Assembly: GCA_964415675.1 (NCBI GenBank)
Contig: CAYQBG010000002.1
Location: 62,001 to 126,000 of the forward strand
Length of the DNA stretch: 64,000 nt
Source of the DNA: UBA5336 sp964415675
GTDB lineage: Bacteria; Pseudomonadota; Alphaproteobacteria; Caulobacterales; Hyphomonadaceae
Direction of reading: 5' to 3'
The first letter of the stretch is position 1; every line of letters starts with the position of its first letter. A program made the position numbers and the translations under genes. Below the pieces are notes generated by a model that saw only the letters and a list, made by a program, of their open reading frames with translations, was not told the origin of the DNA and made no database searches. Shown here piece after piece: positions 50,962 to 59,359 of this stretch.

Positions 50962-51779
50962 TGGCCATGATGGAGGCTTTGCCCGCCATTTCCTTTCCGC
51001 TCTTCGTGCCGGGCGACCGGACAGGCCGGTTTGCCAAAGCTGTCGCCTCGGGCAGTGACACGGTGATCATTGACCTTGAAGATGCGGTGGCACCGGGTAA
51101 CAAGGCGCCTGCGCGCAGCGGGCTGGCCGACAGGCTACCTGGCCTTGAAGGGGGGCGACTCTGGCTGAGGGTAAACGCGACGGGCACGCCATGGCATGAC
51201 GCCGACATCGCCGCCGCCGCCAGACTTCCCGTCGAAGGCGTGATGCTGCCCAAATCGACAAGCGGCCAGCAGTTGCAAGCCGTCCGCAGGCAACTGCGCG
51301 CAGACCAGGCGCTGATCGCTCTTGTGGAAACTGCGCATGGTGTCCACCGGGCCGAGGAGATTGCCGCGGCCAGTGACCGCGTCGCCTTCGGCTCGGTCGA
51401 TTTTGCCCTTGATCTTGGCTGCCAGCCGGTGCGCGAGGCTTTCTTGCTTGCACGTTCCCGACTGGTTATCGCCGCGCGCCTTGCCGGCCAGCCGGCGCCG
51501 CTGGACGGGATTACGGCGAAGACCGAAGATCCGGGCCTTGTGCGCGAGGATAGCGCCTATGCCTTCTCGCTCGGCTTCGGCGGCAAGCTGCTGATCCATC
51601 CTCGCCAGGTCGCGCCTGCGCGCGCCGGTTTTGCGCCCGCTGCGTCGGAAATCGACTGGGCAAGGCGGGTGGTGGCCAGCGCAGCGGATGGCGCGGCCAT
51701 GGCTCTTGACGGCGAGATGATCGACGCGCCGGTGCTGGCACGGGCAAGGGCAATGCTTGAGCTTGTGGGAGACACCTGA
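50961..51779 (+). CDS. HpcH/HpaI-CitE family lyase (beta-methylmalyl/citramalyl-CoA lyase-like)
   Basis: A 272-residue aldolase of the CitE group. It shows DTVIIDLEDAVAP with the metal-binding Asp near residue 38, ALVETAHGVHRAEEI with the catalytic Glu near 118 and FGSVDFALDLG near 143. Such enzymes split malyl-, methylmalyl- or citramalyl-CoA. The GTG overlaps the dehydrogenase stop; ATGs at 50967 and 50970 are also possible. It is coupled to the hydratase gene downstream. Confidence 0.88.
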   Translation: MAMMEALPAISFPLFVPGDRTGRFAKAVASGSDTVIIDLEDAVAPGNKAPARSGLADRLPGLEGGRLWLRVNATGTPWHDADIAAAARLPVEGVMLPKSTSGQQLQAVRRQLRADQALIALVETAHGVHRAEEIAAASDRVAFGSVDFALDLGCQPVREAFLLARSRLVIAARLAGQPAPLDGITAKTEDPGLVREDSAYAFSLGFGGKLLIHPRQVAPARAGFAPAASEIDWARRVVASAADGAAMALDGEMIDAPVLARARAMLELVGDT

Positions 51780-52606
51780 TGAGCCCGGTCGATCTTGACG
51801 CCTTGCGCGATTTTGTCGGCCGCCAGGAAGTGCGCGAGGATACGGTCCGCGCAGACGCGCTGACGCAGTTTCGCGGGACGCTGGAGCCATATCTCGCCGG
51901 TGCGGAGATCGCGCCCGTGCCGCCGGGTTTCCACTGGACCCTGTTTGCACCGCTCACGCCCATGGGTGAATTGCGCGCGGACGGGCATCCGGCCTCTGAC
52001 AGCCTGCTGCCGGAAATGCCACTGCCGGCGCGGATGTGGGCGGGCGGGGAGGTCACCACGCTGCGGGCGTTAAATCCGGGAGACAGCGTCGAGCGCCGCT
52101 CACAGATCCGGTCCATCGAACTGAAGACGGGCCGTTCCGGGCCGCTCCTGTTTGTCGTTCTTGACCACCGGGTGTCGCGCGCGGGCGAGCTGTGCATCCG
52201 TGAGGAGCAGACCCTTGTGTATCGCGAACCAGCCCCTCGAAGTGACGCAGCGAGAGGCGGCGGCCCCCCTGATACCGGCAAAGGCGATTTCATGGCCGAC
52301 AGCCGACTTCTGTTTCGCTATTCTGCGCTGACCTTCAACACACATCGCATCCATTATGACCTGCCCTATGCGCGCGAGGTCGAAGCCTATCGCGATCTTG
52401 TCGTGCATGGGCCCTTGCAGGCGACCTTGCTGATGAATGCTGTTTCAAGACGGCTGGGCGATCTCCGTTTCCGTTTCAGTTATCGGGGGCTTGCGCCGCT
52501 TTTTGCGGGTGAACGAGCCAATATACGTGTCGGAGCTGGCGAAGCCCGTATCGAGCGCGCCACCGGAGATGTTACGTTGCGAGGGTCGTACAGCGTGAGC
52601 GAATGA
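51779..52606 (+). CDS. FAS1-like/MaoC-type dehydratase (mesaconyl-C4- or itaconyl-CoA hydratase-like)
   Basis: A 275-residue double-hotdog hydratase. The N-terminal half is degenerate (WTLFAPLTPMGELRADGHP); the C-terminal half has RLLFRYSALTFNTHRIHYDLPYA with the hydratase His/Asp region and VVHGPLQATLLM, the typical pattern of mesaconyl-C4-CoA and itaconyl-CoA hydratases. Together with the CitE lyase it could turn an unsaturated C5 acyl-CoA into pyruvate plus acetyl-CoA or similar; the needed CoA-transferase is not in the window. The ATG shares its A with the lyase stop. Confidence 0.85.
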   Translation: MSPVDLDALRDFVGRQEVREDTVRADALTQFRGTLEPYLAGAEIAPVPPGFHWTLFAPLTPMGELRADGHPASDSLLPEMPLPARMWAGGEVTTLRALNPGDSVERRSQIRSIELKTGRSGPLLFVVLDHRVSRAGELCIREEQTLVYREPAPRSDAARGGGPPDTGKGDFMADSRLLFRYSALTFNTHRIHYDLPYAREVEAYRDLVVHGPLQATLLMNAVSRRLGDLRFRFSYRGLAPLFAGERANIRVGAGEARIERATGDVTLRGSYSVSE

Positions 52607-52683
52607 TCGCGATATCCGAATGGCGGGGCTGTTCCTGCGCCACTGACTGATTTTATGAAGAGTTGGTGACACAGGCCAGCCTA

Positions 52684-52699
52684 ACTGGACTAGACCAGT
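52684..52699. promoter_or_regulatory. GntR/HutC operator, copy 1 (before the DUF5690 gene)
   Basis: ACTGGACTAGACCAGT, a 16-bp dyad with one mismatch to ACTGGTCTAGACCAGT, the known HutC-subfamily GntR box. It lies 45 bp before the ATG at 52745. Copies 2 and 3 are at the other two promoter regions of the locus. Confidence 0.8.
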
Positions 52700-52744
52700 C
52701 GTCTCGATTAAGCAGGCCCCAGTTGCGAGGGGAGACAAGCGGCC

Positions 52745-54076
52745 ATGCAATCCATCACGCGCGCCGTTGAACGCGCCGGTCCGTTCTGGCTGGGCACATT
52801 TGCGCTGACGGCAGCCTTCTCGACCTATTTCTGCATGTATGCCTTCCGCAAGCCGTTCGCCGTGGCGACCTATGAGGGCATTGAGGGCTGGGGCTTTGCG
52901 ATCGATTTCAAGATCGCGATCGTCATCGCGCAGGTGCTCGGCTACGCGCTGTCCAAGCTGATCGGCGTAAAGGTGGTCTCCGAAGCCGCACCGAACCGGC
53001 GGGCCGTGATGATCCTCTCTTTCATCGCCACGGCATGGATCGCACTGGTGCTGTTTGCGGTGCTGCCTGCCAACTGGAAGCTCCTCGCCATCTTCATGAA
53101 CGGGCTGCCGCTTGGCATGATCTGGGGGCTCGTTTTCGGCTATATGGAAGGCCGCCGGATCAGCGAAATCATCGGCGCGGGCCTTTGCGCCAGCTTCATC
53201 GTCTCCTCCGGCATTGTGAAATCGGTGGGCCGCTGGCTGATCGTCGATCATGATGTGCCCGATGTCTGGATGCCCGCCCTGACAGGGCTAGTCTTCATGC
53301 CGATCCTTGCGGTGTCGGTCTATTTCCTGTCGCTCACACCGCCGCCCAATGCCGCCGACCAGGCCGCACGCAAGCCCCGCGTGCCGATGTATGGCGCGCA
53401 GCGCAAGGCGTTCTTCTGGAATAATGCCTTCGGGCTGACCATGCTGATCCTCGCCTATGTCGTGCTCACGGCGCTGCGCGATTTCAGGGACAATTTCGCC
53501 GTCGAGATCTGGGGGGCGGTGGGATATGCGGACACGCCATCCATTTTCGCGCTGTCTGAGATACCAGTGGCGGCGGTCGTGCTCGCCTTCATGGCCTCGA
53601 CCATTGTCATCAAGTCGAACCGCAATGCCGTGCTCACCCATCACTGGATCATCTTCGCCGGGGCGGCCATCGTGGCGCTGGCGACGCTGGGGTTCCAGAC
53701 AGGTGCCATCGGGCCCGTGGGCTGGATGATCGCGGTCGGCGCGGGCGTTTACATGGGCTATGTGCCTTACAACTGCATCCTCGTTGACCGGATGACGGCA
53801 GCCCTGAGGACACCGGGCAATGCGGCCTTCTTCATGTATCTCGCCGATGCCACTGGTTATGCGGGCAGCGTCGGGCTCATGCTCTACAAGAATTTCGGCA
53901 CGCCCGATCTGGACTGGTTGGGCTTCTTCATCGGGCTTTGCTATATTGGCGCCGCGATTGTGGCGGTCACCACGATAGCCTCCTTCCTCTACTTCCGGCG
54001 CGGACACCTCAGCGACACCGCGCCTGCGACCGCGGAGCCGGACGAGATCGCCCGGCCTGCCGCCGCCTCCGCCTGA
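52745..54076 (+). CDS. DUF5690-family membrane transporter
   Basis: A 443-residue polytopic membrane protein with about 12 helices, MFS-like. The segment YFCMYAFRKPFAVATYEG near residue 27 and the LPLGMIWGLVFGYMEGRR segment near 120 resemble the DUF5690 family, found next to phosphonate genes in various bacteria. It probably carries an organophosphorus compound or its product across the inner membrane (inference from context). The preceding operator and the linked phosphatase, phnX and oxidoreductase genes support this. Confidence 0.82.
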   Translation: MQSITRAVERAGPFWLGTFALTAAFSTYFCMYAFRKPFAVATYEGIEGWGFAIDFKIAIVIAQVLGYALSKLIGVKVVSEAAPNRRAVMILSFIATAWIALVLFAVLPANWKLLAIFMNGLPLGMIWGLVFGYMEGRRISEIIGAGLCASFIVSSGIVKSVGRWLIVDHDVPDVWMPALTGLVFMPILAVSVYFLSLTPPPNAADQAARKPRVPMYGAQRKAFFWNNAFGLTMLILAYVVLTALRDFRDNFAVEIWGAVGYADTPSIFALSEIPVAAVVLAFMASTIVIKSNRNAVLTHHWIIFAGAAIVALATLGFQTGAIGPVGWMIAVGAGVYMGYVPYNCILVDRMTAALRTPGNAAFFMYLADATGYAGSVGLMLYKNFGTPDLDWLGFFIGLCYIGAAIVAVTTIASFLYFRRGHLSDTAPATAEPDEIARPAAASA

Positions 54077-54102
54077 ACCAGCATCCCCGGGAGCCCTTCG
54101 CC

Positions 54103-55836
54103 ATGCGCCTTGCCTGTCTCATTCTGCCCGTTTTTCTCGTGTGTGCCTGCGCCACGCCGACAGAACCTGCCCCCCTTGCGCCGACGCCTCCCATCTTTGC
54201 CGCGGAAGCCCCCGGACCGGGCCAGACGCGCATCGCCCTTCTGGGCTGCATTGATCAGGAAGAACCCGCGCCAGCGCTGCAGTCCTATGCGGCCTCCGCT
54301 CCGGATATCTCCCTCTGGGTCGGCGACAATGTCTATATCGACACACAGGACGAGCCCGAGGCGATCTATCAGGGCTATCGCGATCTTTCCGCCCAGCCGG
54401 GCTTTGCCGCACTTCGCGCGCAGGGCATCCATCTCGCGACCTGGGATGACCATGATTATGGCGACAATGATGAGGATCGCACCTACCGCCTGAAAGACGA
54501 TGGCCAGCGCGCCTTCACCGAATTCTGGGGCGAGGCCGGCGTGCCCGCCGAGCCGAAGAATGGCATCTATCATGCCCGGCTGATCGAGACCGAGGGCAAG
54601 CGCCTTCATGTCATCTTGCTGGACGTGCGCTGGAACCGGGATGTGCCCGATACGGGCGGGGACATTCTGGGCGAGGCGCAGTGGGCCTGGCTGGCGGAGC
54701 AGCTTGCGGTGGACGCTGATCTGACCCTGATCGTCTCGGGCACGCAGGTGCTTCTGCCAAAGGAAGCCGGATCGGAAACCTGGGACAATTATCCAGGTGC
54801 CTCCGAGCGCCTGTTCGGCATGGTGCGACGGTCTGGCCGGGAGCATGTCGTGCTGATCACGGGCGACCAGCATTATGCCGAGGTGGCGCGTCGGCGTGGC
54901 CTCATGGATTTCGACGCCATCGAACTGCAGTTTGCAGGCGTGAATCAGATCGAGGCACCGGAACTCAATCCCTGGCGGGTCTCCGCCGTGAACTCCGGGC
55001 GCAATTCCATGGCGCTGGTCGATATCCAGTGGGAGGATGACGCGGAAAACCTCGCCCATCTCCTCTACCGTGTGTTCGATACCGAAACAGGTGAAACGGA
55101 ATCGATCTACCGGGTGAATTTCGCCGAACTCGACCTCGACCTCGACATGACCGAGCGCGAGCTCTTCCATGCTCGCCACAGTGTCGAATTGGTCTTGCAC
55201 CACCCTGAACTCGAAATCCGGTACACGCGCGACGGCACGCTGCCCACGGCGCGCTCGCCGCTCTATCGCGGCCCGATTGCGCTGAGCGACACAACCACCA
55301 TCACGGCAGCCTATTTTGCACCGGAAGGTTACCGGCGCTCGAAAGATTTCTCGCGCACTTATACAAGGGCGAGGCCGGTCGCATCCGTGAATGCGGGCAC
55401 CACTCAGCCGGGATTGTCGTGGGGCTATTGGGAAGGGGAATTCATGGCCGTGCCGGATTTTACCGCGCTGGGCGAGCCGCTGGCACGCGGGATCAGCGAA
55501 GACCTCGATGTGAAGACGATCGAGCGGCGCGATGATCACTATGCTATCCGGTTCACCGGCTTCGTCACCGTGCCGGAGACCGGGCTTTACCGGGTCTCCA
55601 CGCGCTCCGATGATGGCTCGGTGGTGGATATTGCCGGACAGCGTGTTGTGGACAATGACGGCTCGCACAGTCCGCGTGTCCGCTCCGGTTTCATCGCCCT
55701 GGAAGCCGGTTCCCATCCCATCGAGGTCGGATATTTCGAGGACCATTCCGGTGTGGTCCTGGAACTGCGCTTTGAACGCTTCAGCGACGATGGCAGCGCA
55801 AGACCTGTTGATGTCACACTCGCCCACAGGCCTTAA
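54103..55836 (+). CDS. PhoD-like phosphatase lipoprotein with chitobiase-C and PA14-like domains
   Basis: A 577-residue predicted lipoprotein (signal ending VCAC). The metallophosphatase domain (about 35-300) has WVGDNVYID near residue 82, TWDDHDYGDNDEDR near 120 and LITGDQHYAEV near 250, typical of PhoD-type alkaline phosphatases or phosphodiesterases. A chitobiase C-terminal-like repeat follows (about 365-420, RYTRDGTLPTARSPLYRG), then a PA14-like domain (about 430-565) with RVSTRSDDGSVVDI. These suggest attachment to polysaccharide or cell-surface material. It is 26 bp after the DUF5690 gene and overlaps the GntR gene tail-to-tail by 4 bp. Confidence 0.85.
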   Translation: MRLACLILPVFLVCACATPTEPAPLAPTPPIFAAEAPGPGQTRIALLGCIDQEEPAPALQSYAASAPDISLWVGDNVYIDTQDEPEAIYQGYRDLSAQPGFAALRAQGIHLATWDDHDYGDNDEDRTYRLKDDGQRAFTEFWGEAGVPAEPKNGIYHARLIETEGKRLHVILLDVRWNRDVPDTGGDILGEAQWAWLAEQLAVDADLTLIVSGTQVLLPKEAGSETWDNYPGASERLFGMVRRSGREHVVLITGDQHYAEVARRRGLMDFDAIELQFAGVNQIEAPELNPWRVSAVNSGRNSMALVDIQWEDDAENLAHLLYRVFDTETGETESIYRVNFAELDLDLDMTERELFHARHSVELVLHHPELEIRYTRDGTLPTARSPLYRGPIALSDTTTITAAYFAPEGYRRSKDFSRTYTRARPVASVNAGTTQPGLSWGYWEGEFMAVPDFTALGEPLARGISEDLDVKTIERRDDHYAIRFTGFVTVPETGLYRVSTRSDDGSVVDIAGQRVVDNDGSHSPRVRSGFIALEAGSHPIEVGYFEDHSGVVLELRFERFSDDGSARPVDVTLAHRP

Positions 55837-56612
55837 CGCGCGCGGTCGCGGACATTCATGACAAGTTTCAGCGCGTTGTAATGCCAGAAATTCTGGTTGT
55901 ATTCGGTGACATAGCCCTCATCGCAGCGACAGATCCGCGAGATGTAGAGCGATGGCGTGCCCTGCGAGACATTGAGTTCGCTGGCCACCGGCCCGGCCAG
56001 GATAGACGGATACATGGTGACCTGGGCCTGGCTTGTCTGGATCCCGTAGGTGCCCCGCAGGAGCGCGCTGAGTGACCCGTCCAGGTCATGATCTATAAGC
56101 CCGGGAAAGCGCTGCGGATCGACATAGATATGCTCCAGCAGGACCGGACGGCCATCGATACAGCGCCGCCTGAGGACCAGGAAGATCGGGTCATTCCGGT
56201 CCAGACCAAAGACGCTGGCGGCTTCGGCGTTCACTGGCACAAGGCGTTTGGAAAGTGTGTGCGTGCTCGGCTTGCGGCCCTGGGCCGATACAAAGGTGTG
56301 AAATCCCTCCAGCGTCGTGGGGTCATATCGGATGCGGGGTGGCGAAACGAACCAGCCACGCCGGTCCAGCCGGTGGAGCGTGCCTTCAGCTTCCAGCAGG
56401 GTGAGCGCGTCGCGCAAAGTCCCGCGGGCAACACCGAAGAGATCGTGCAAGGTCCGTTCGGCGGGCAGGCGCGTGCCGGCCTTCAATTCGCCAGTCTCGA
56501 TGAGATCGGCGATCAGATTACGCACCTCTATATAGCTGCGGCCGACCTTTGGAACCGGCACGCGCTCCATGCCACGCAGAATGGTTTCCAGAACATGACC
56601 AGCTTCACTCAA
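55833..56612 (-). CDS. GntR-family regulator, HutC/UTRA type
   Basis: A 259-residue transcription regulator: N-terminal winged helix (SYIEVRNLIADLIETGELKAGTRLPAERTLHDLFGVARGTLRDALTLLE spans the helix-turn-helix, about 25-75) and a C-terminal UTRA ligand domain (about 95-250) with RRCIDGRPVLLEHIYVDPQRF. The family's usual operator is TGGTNNAGACCA-like; three such sites lie in this locus. By position it should sense a phosphonate or related metabolite and repress the locus. No operator was seen before its own gene. Confidence 0.92.
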   Translation of the reverse strand: MSEAGHVLETILRGMERVPVPKVGRSYIEVRNLIADLIETGELKAGTRLPAERTLHDLFGVARGTLRDALTLLEAEGTLHRLDRRGWFVSPPRIRYDPTTLEGFHTFVSAQGRKPSTHTLSKRLVPVNAEAASVFGLDRNDPIFLVLRRRCIDGRPVLLEHIYVDPQRFPGLIDHDLDGSLSALLRGTYGIQTSQAQVTMYPSILAGPVASELNVSQGTPSLYISRICRCDEGYVTEYNQNFWHYNALKLVMNVRDRAR

Positions 56613-56701
56613 TTCCGCCTTCCTCCGAATGATTCCCAGAAGACAGGATTAGTCAAATTCGGCGACAAGTCGAAAGATTTGTATATATTTGGGCTGCGGT
56701 T

Positions 56702-57406
56702 TCAGAGTGAAGACAGACAGGGCCCAAGTTCGGCTACACTGTTGCAGGCGCCATCTGCCCATTGTCTTACAGCCTGTTCATCAAGAGGGTTGCCGGAGGC
56801 GGTGACAGCGATTGTTACGCACCCGGCTGTCCGGCCCGCAATCAGTCCCGAAACGGAATCGTCGACTTTCACCACCCTGTTTGTCGGACCGACGCCGAGT
56901 GCGGCCAGGCAGGCGAAGATCTGATCCGGGCCGGGGCGTGGATCAGCCACCTCTTCGGCGCACACAATGACATCCGGTGCAATTCCACCTGCGGCGGCAA
57001 GCGGGACGATCTTGTCCATGACGCGGCGGGGATAACCTGTGGTCGAACCGATCTGCACCCCATTTTCCCTGAGCTCCAGCAGCAACGCCGCTGCGCCGGG
57101 CACAGGCTCGCAGAAATGCGGCGCCAATGCGGCCATCGCATCAGTCACGGCCTGGTAAAGCCGGTCTGCATCGTCGGTCGTAGCAGCCCTGCCATTTGCA
57201 GCTTCGAAGCGCCGCGCGACGTCGGGCTCAGCCAGGAGACGTTCTATATGGCTGCGCTTGCCGAGTCCCATGTCACGTCGGATCAGCGCCTCACTGACGG
57301 CAATGCCAATCTCGTCGAACACTGCGTGAAATGCCTTCACAGGCGCATTGCAACCCGGATCAATGAGCGTGCCGGCCCAGTCGAATATGATCGCTTCGGG
57401 AATCAT
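56702..57406 (-). CDS. phnX: Phosphonoacetaldehyde hydrolase (phosphonatase)
   Basis: HAD-superfamily enzyme cleaving phosphonoacetaldehyde to acetaldehyde and phosphate. The 234-residue sequence has the PhnX signature DWAGTLIDPGCNAPVKAF with the nucleophilic Asp, and MGLGKRSHIERLL whose lysine forms the Schiff base; this lysine separates true PhnX from related hydrolases. Later motifs are GSTTGYPRRVMD, EEVADPRPGPDQI and KVDDSVSGLIAG. It is somewhat short (PhnX is about 260-275). It follows the oxidoreductase gene with a 4-bp overlap, and the pair should supply and consume phosphonoacetaldehyde. Confidence 0.88.
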   Translation of the reverse strand: MIPEAIIFDWAGTLIDPGCNAPVKAFHAVFDEIGIAVSEALIRRDMGLGKRSHIERLLAEPDVARRFEAANGRAATTDDADRLYQAVTDAMAALAPHFCEPVPGAAALLLELRENGVQIGSTTGYPRRVMDKIVPLAAAGGIAPDVIVCAEEVADPRPGPDQIFACLAALGVGPTNRVVKVDDSVSGLIAGRTAGCVTIAVTASGNPLDEQAVRQWADGACNSVAELGPCLSSL

Positions 57407-58572
57407 CTTGAGGCGCCTTGCAGCAGTCCGATCTGGTTCAGCACCTTTTCAGCGAAGCCAAAACTCAGTGTCATGCCTTTACCCCCGAGAACGGCAGCAA
57501 ACCAGACGTCAGGTTCACTTTCCTCGATCAGCCAGTCGCTGCCTTCGGCCTTTGGATAGGCGCCTGTCCAGCGCTCAACCACTTCGGCGCCGTCCAGATC
57601 GAGGAAGCGGTTAGCCGCCTCAAGAATTCTTGTATCCACATCGGCTGGCTGGAACGGGTCGGCGCTGTCGCCTTCGCAATCATGGTGGCTGTCACCGATC
57701 GTCAGTGTGCCATCATGATTTCGTACTGCGATGACGTGAATGCCGTCAGCCAGCATTTCGCCATCCGTTTCAGACAGCCGCGTCTTTAGCGCGTTCGCTT
57801 CCGGCAGATCGGCAAAGCCCGGATACCGGGCGAGGGTCAGGTCGCTGATGGCCGGGGCGTCCAGCGCGCCGGCACTTGCGCGGGGTCTAAGGCGGAGCAT
57901 GTGCAGCTTGGTGCAGCCGGGCAGCGCGCGGGCAAGGGCGGGCGGGGCCAGTCGGCCGCTCTGTGCACCGGCGCAGACGAGGATTTGCTGCGCGCGCAAT
58001 GTTTCGCCCGAGCACAAGCCGATCTCGCCTGTCGAGACCCGGGCCACCGGGGCCTGAAACCGGACATCTACGCCAAGATAGCGCGCATATCGCGTCAGGG
58101 CCGGCAGAGCCGTGCGCGGATCGACACGCAGTTCACGAGGGCTCCAGACAGCGGCCTTTGTCTGGTCTGCGCGCAGGGCTGGCAGTTTCCCGACCGCTTC
58201 GCGTGGAGTCAGCGCGGTGCAGTCACTGCCCATCTCGGTGCGCAGAAAGGCCTCCATAAGCACAGCGGCTTCCGCGCTCTGCGCTGAGATGATCATCCCG
58301 CGTTGAAGGACCGGCAGTCCGGCGTCCGATGCGATTATTTGCCAGAGATCGCGGCTGCGTCCGCTGAGCTGCCAAACCGCGCCGCGCGCCTGCCCGCTGA
58401 TGGTGATCAGACCGAAATTCCGAACCGATGCACCCTGCGCCGCCGCATCGGCTTCCAGAAGGATCACATGGGCGCCGGAACGCGCGGCAAGGATGGCGCT
58501 CGCCAGTCCGACAATTCCGCTACCGACAATGGCCAACTCACAATCCGGAGCGGGTCTTCGCGCCTGTGTCAT
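57403..58572 (-). CDS. FAD-dependent oxidoreductase of phosphonate clusters (TIGR03364/PbfD-like)
   Basis: A 389-residue DAO-family flavoenzyme. The FAD motif CELAIVGSGIVGLASAILAA lies near residue 12 and the C-terminal FAD segment AAVLGGKGMTLSFGFAEK near 365. Members of this group sit beside phnX and are proposed or shown to oxidise 2-aminoethylphosphonate-type amines (including N-methyl derivatives) to phosphonoacetaldehyde, replacing the transaminase PhnW. No phnW is seen here, which fits. GAGGAAAG precedes the ATG at 58572. It diverges from the HD-oxygenase gene across an operator. Confidence 0.85.
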   Translation of the reverse strand: MTQARRPAPDCELAIVGSGIVGLASAILAARSGAHVILLEADAAAQGASVRNFGLITISGQARGAVWQLSGRSRDLWQIIASDAGLPVLQRGMIISAQSAEAAVLMEAFLRTEMGSDCTALTPREAVGKLPALRADQTKAAVWSPRELRVDPRTALPALTRYARYLGVDVRFQAPVARVSTGEIGLCSGETLRAQQILVCAGAQSGRLAPPALARALPGCTKLHMLRLRPRASAGALDAPAISDLTLARYPGFADLPEANALKTRLSETDGEMLADGIHVIAVRNHDGTLTIGDSHHDCEGDSADPFQPADVDTRILEAANRFLDLDGAEVVERWTGAYPKAEGSDWLIEESEPDVWFAAVLGGKGMTLSFGFAEKVLNQIGLLQGASR

Positions 58573-58587
58573 GGGCTTTCCTCGACA

Positions 58588-58603
58588 ATTGGTATGAACC
58601 AGT
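58588..58603. promoter_or_regulatory. GntR/HutC operator, copy 2, with overlapping core promoter
   Basis: ATTGGTATGAACCAGT (reverse complement ACTGGTTCATACCAAT), between the divergent FAD-oxidoreductase and HD-oxygenase genes. On the plus strand it lies between a -35-like TCGACA (58582-58587) and a perfect TATAAT (58603-58608), so binding would block that promoter. The 15-bp spacing of the two hexamers is short. Confidence 0.75.
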
Positions 58604-58619
58604 ATAATCCCGGCGATCA

Positions 58620-59252
58620 ATGATCAATCGGAAATGCTCCAGAAGGAAGACTACGACCTTGCGACCGCTGAATGAAGAAGGCCCTGACATTGTCCCTAAG
58701 GCTGATCGTGCGATCGGCGAGATTGCTGCCTGGTTCGAAGCGCGCGGCGACCGTATGTATGGTGAAGAGGTGTCCGAGCGTGAGCATGCGCTGCAATGTG
58801 CCCAGGCGGCCCGCCGGCGCGGGGCAACAGATGCGGTAATAATCGCCTGCCTGCTGCACGATATTGGACACCTGATGCATGCCCGTGGTGAGGACATTGC
58901 CGAACAGGGCGTCGATATGCGCCATGAAATCATTGGCGAAAAATATCTTCAGAAATTTTTTCCGGACACGGTTTCTCGCCCGGTCGGCCTGCATGTGGAG
59001 GCCAAGCGATATATTTGCAGCGTGGAGCCGGGTTATCTTGAGAGGCTGAGTGATGCGTCGAAGCTCAGCCTCAGTCTCCAGGGTGGGCTGATGACGCGTG
59101 ACGAGTGCGCGGCTTTTGAGGCCGATCCGTTTCATGCCGATGCCGTCCTGTTGCGTCGCTGCGATGAGGAAGGCAAGCAGACTGACAGTGTGCCGCCCGC
59201 CCTCGAAACTTATTTCCCGATGATCCGGCGACTCGTTTGCGCCGCGATTTAG
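58620..59252 (+). CDS. PhnZ-like HD-domain oxygenase
   Basis: A 210-residue HD-superfamily protein of the phosphonate-associated type, which as PhnZ/TmpB uses a mixed-valent di-iron centre to cleave the C-P bond of 1-hydroxy-phosphonates. The opening YGEEVSEREHALQCAQAA is the group signature; the metal ligands appear in ACLLHDIGHLM (HD) and MRHEIIGE, with LHVEAKRY and SLSLQGG later. At the place of the PhnZ substrate-contacting Tyr the neighbouring residue is Met-Tyr shifted by one, so substrate may differ. The ATG would give a leader of only about 5 nt; a TTG at 58659 with AGAAGGAAG upstream is an alternative start. phnY is not seen in the window. Confidence 0.83.
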   Translation: MINRKCSRRKTTTLRPLNEEGPDIVPKADRAIGEIAAWFEARGDRMYGEEVSEREHALQCAQAARRRGATDAVIIACLLHDIGHLMHARGEDIAEQGVDMRHEIIGEKYLQKFFPDTVSRPVGLHVEAKRYICSVEPGYLERLSDASKLSLSLQGGLMTRDECAAFEADPFHADAVLLRRCDEEGKQTDSVPPALETYFPMIRRLVCAAI

Positions 59253-59317
59253 CGTTCCCGGGCATCGCTTAAAAAAAGCTTTTCGAAAGCGTCACACGGT
59301 TGTCACGAAAATCCCTC

Positions 59318-59333
59318 ACTGGTCCAGACCAGA
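59318..59333. promoter_or_regulatory. GntR/HutC operator, copy 3 (before the TonB receptor gene)
   Basis: ACTGGTCCAGACCAGA, 26 bp before the receptor ATG, overlapping the expected -10 of a promoter whose TTGTCA (-35) is at 59300-59305. It differs from copy 1 mainly in the centre and last base. Confidence 0.8.
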
Positions 59334-59359
59334 AGTTCCAGCCAAGTGAGGGGAGATCC

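Noticed and set aside
53989..55827. Long open frame antisense to the PhoD-like gene (612 codons)
   Set aside because: No domain, no ribosome site, and the sense frame carries clear phosphatase motifs; it is a shadow of high GC content.
59253..59300. Terminator after the HD-oxygenase gene (GCTTT-TC-GAAAGC stem)
   Set aside because: The stem is short and A/T-rich on one side only; it may be chance, so it was not listed.
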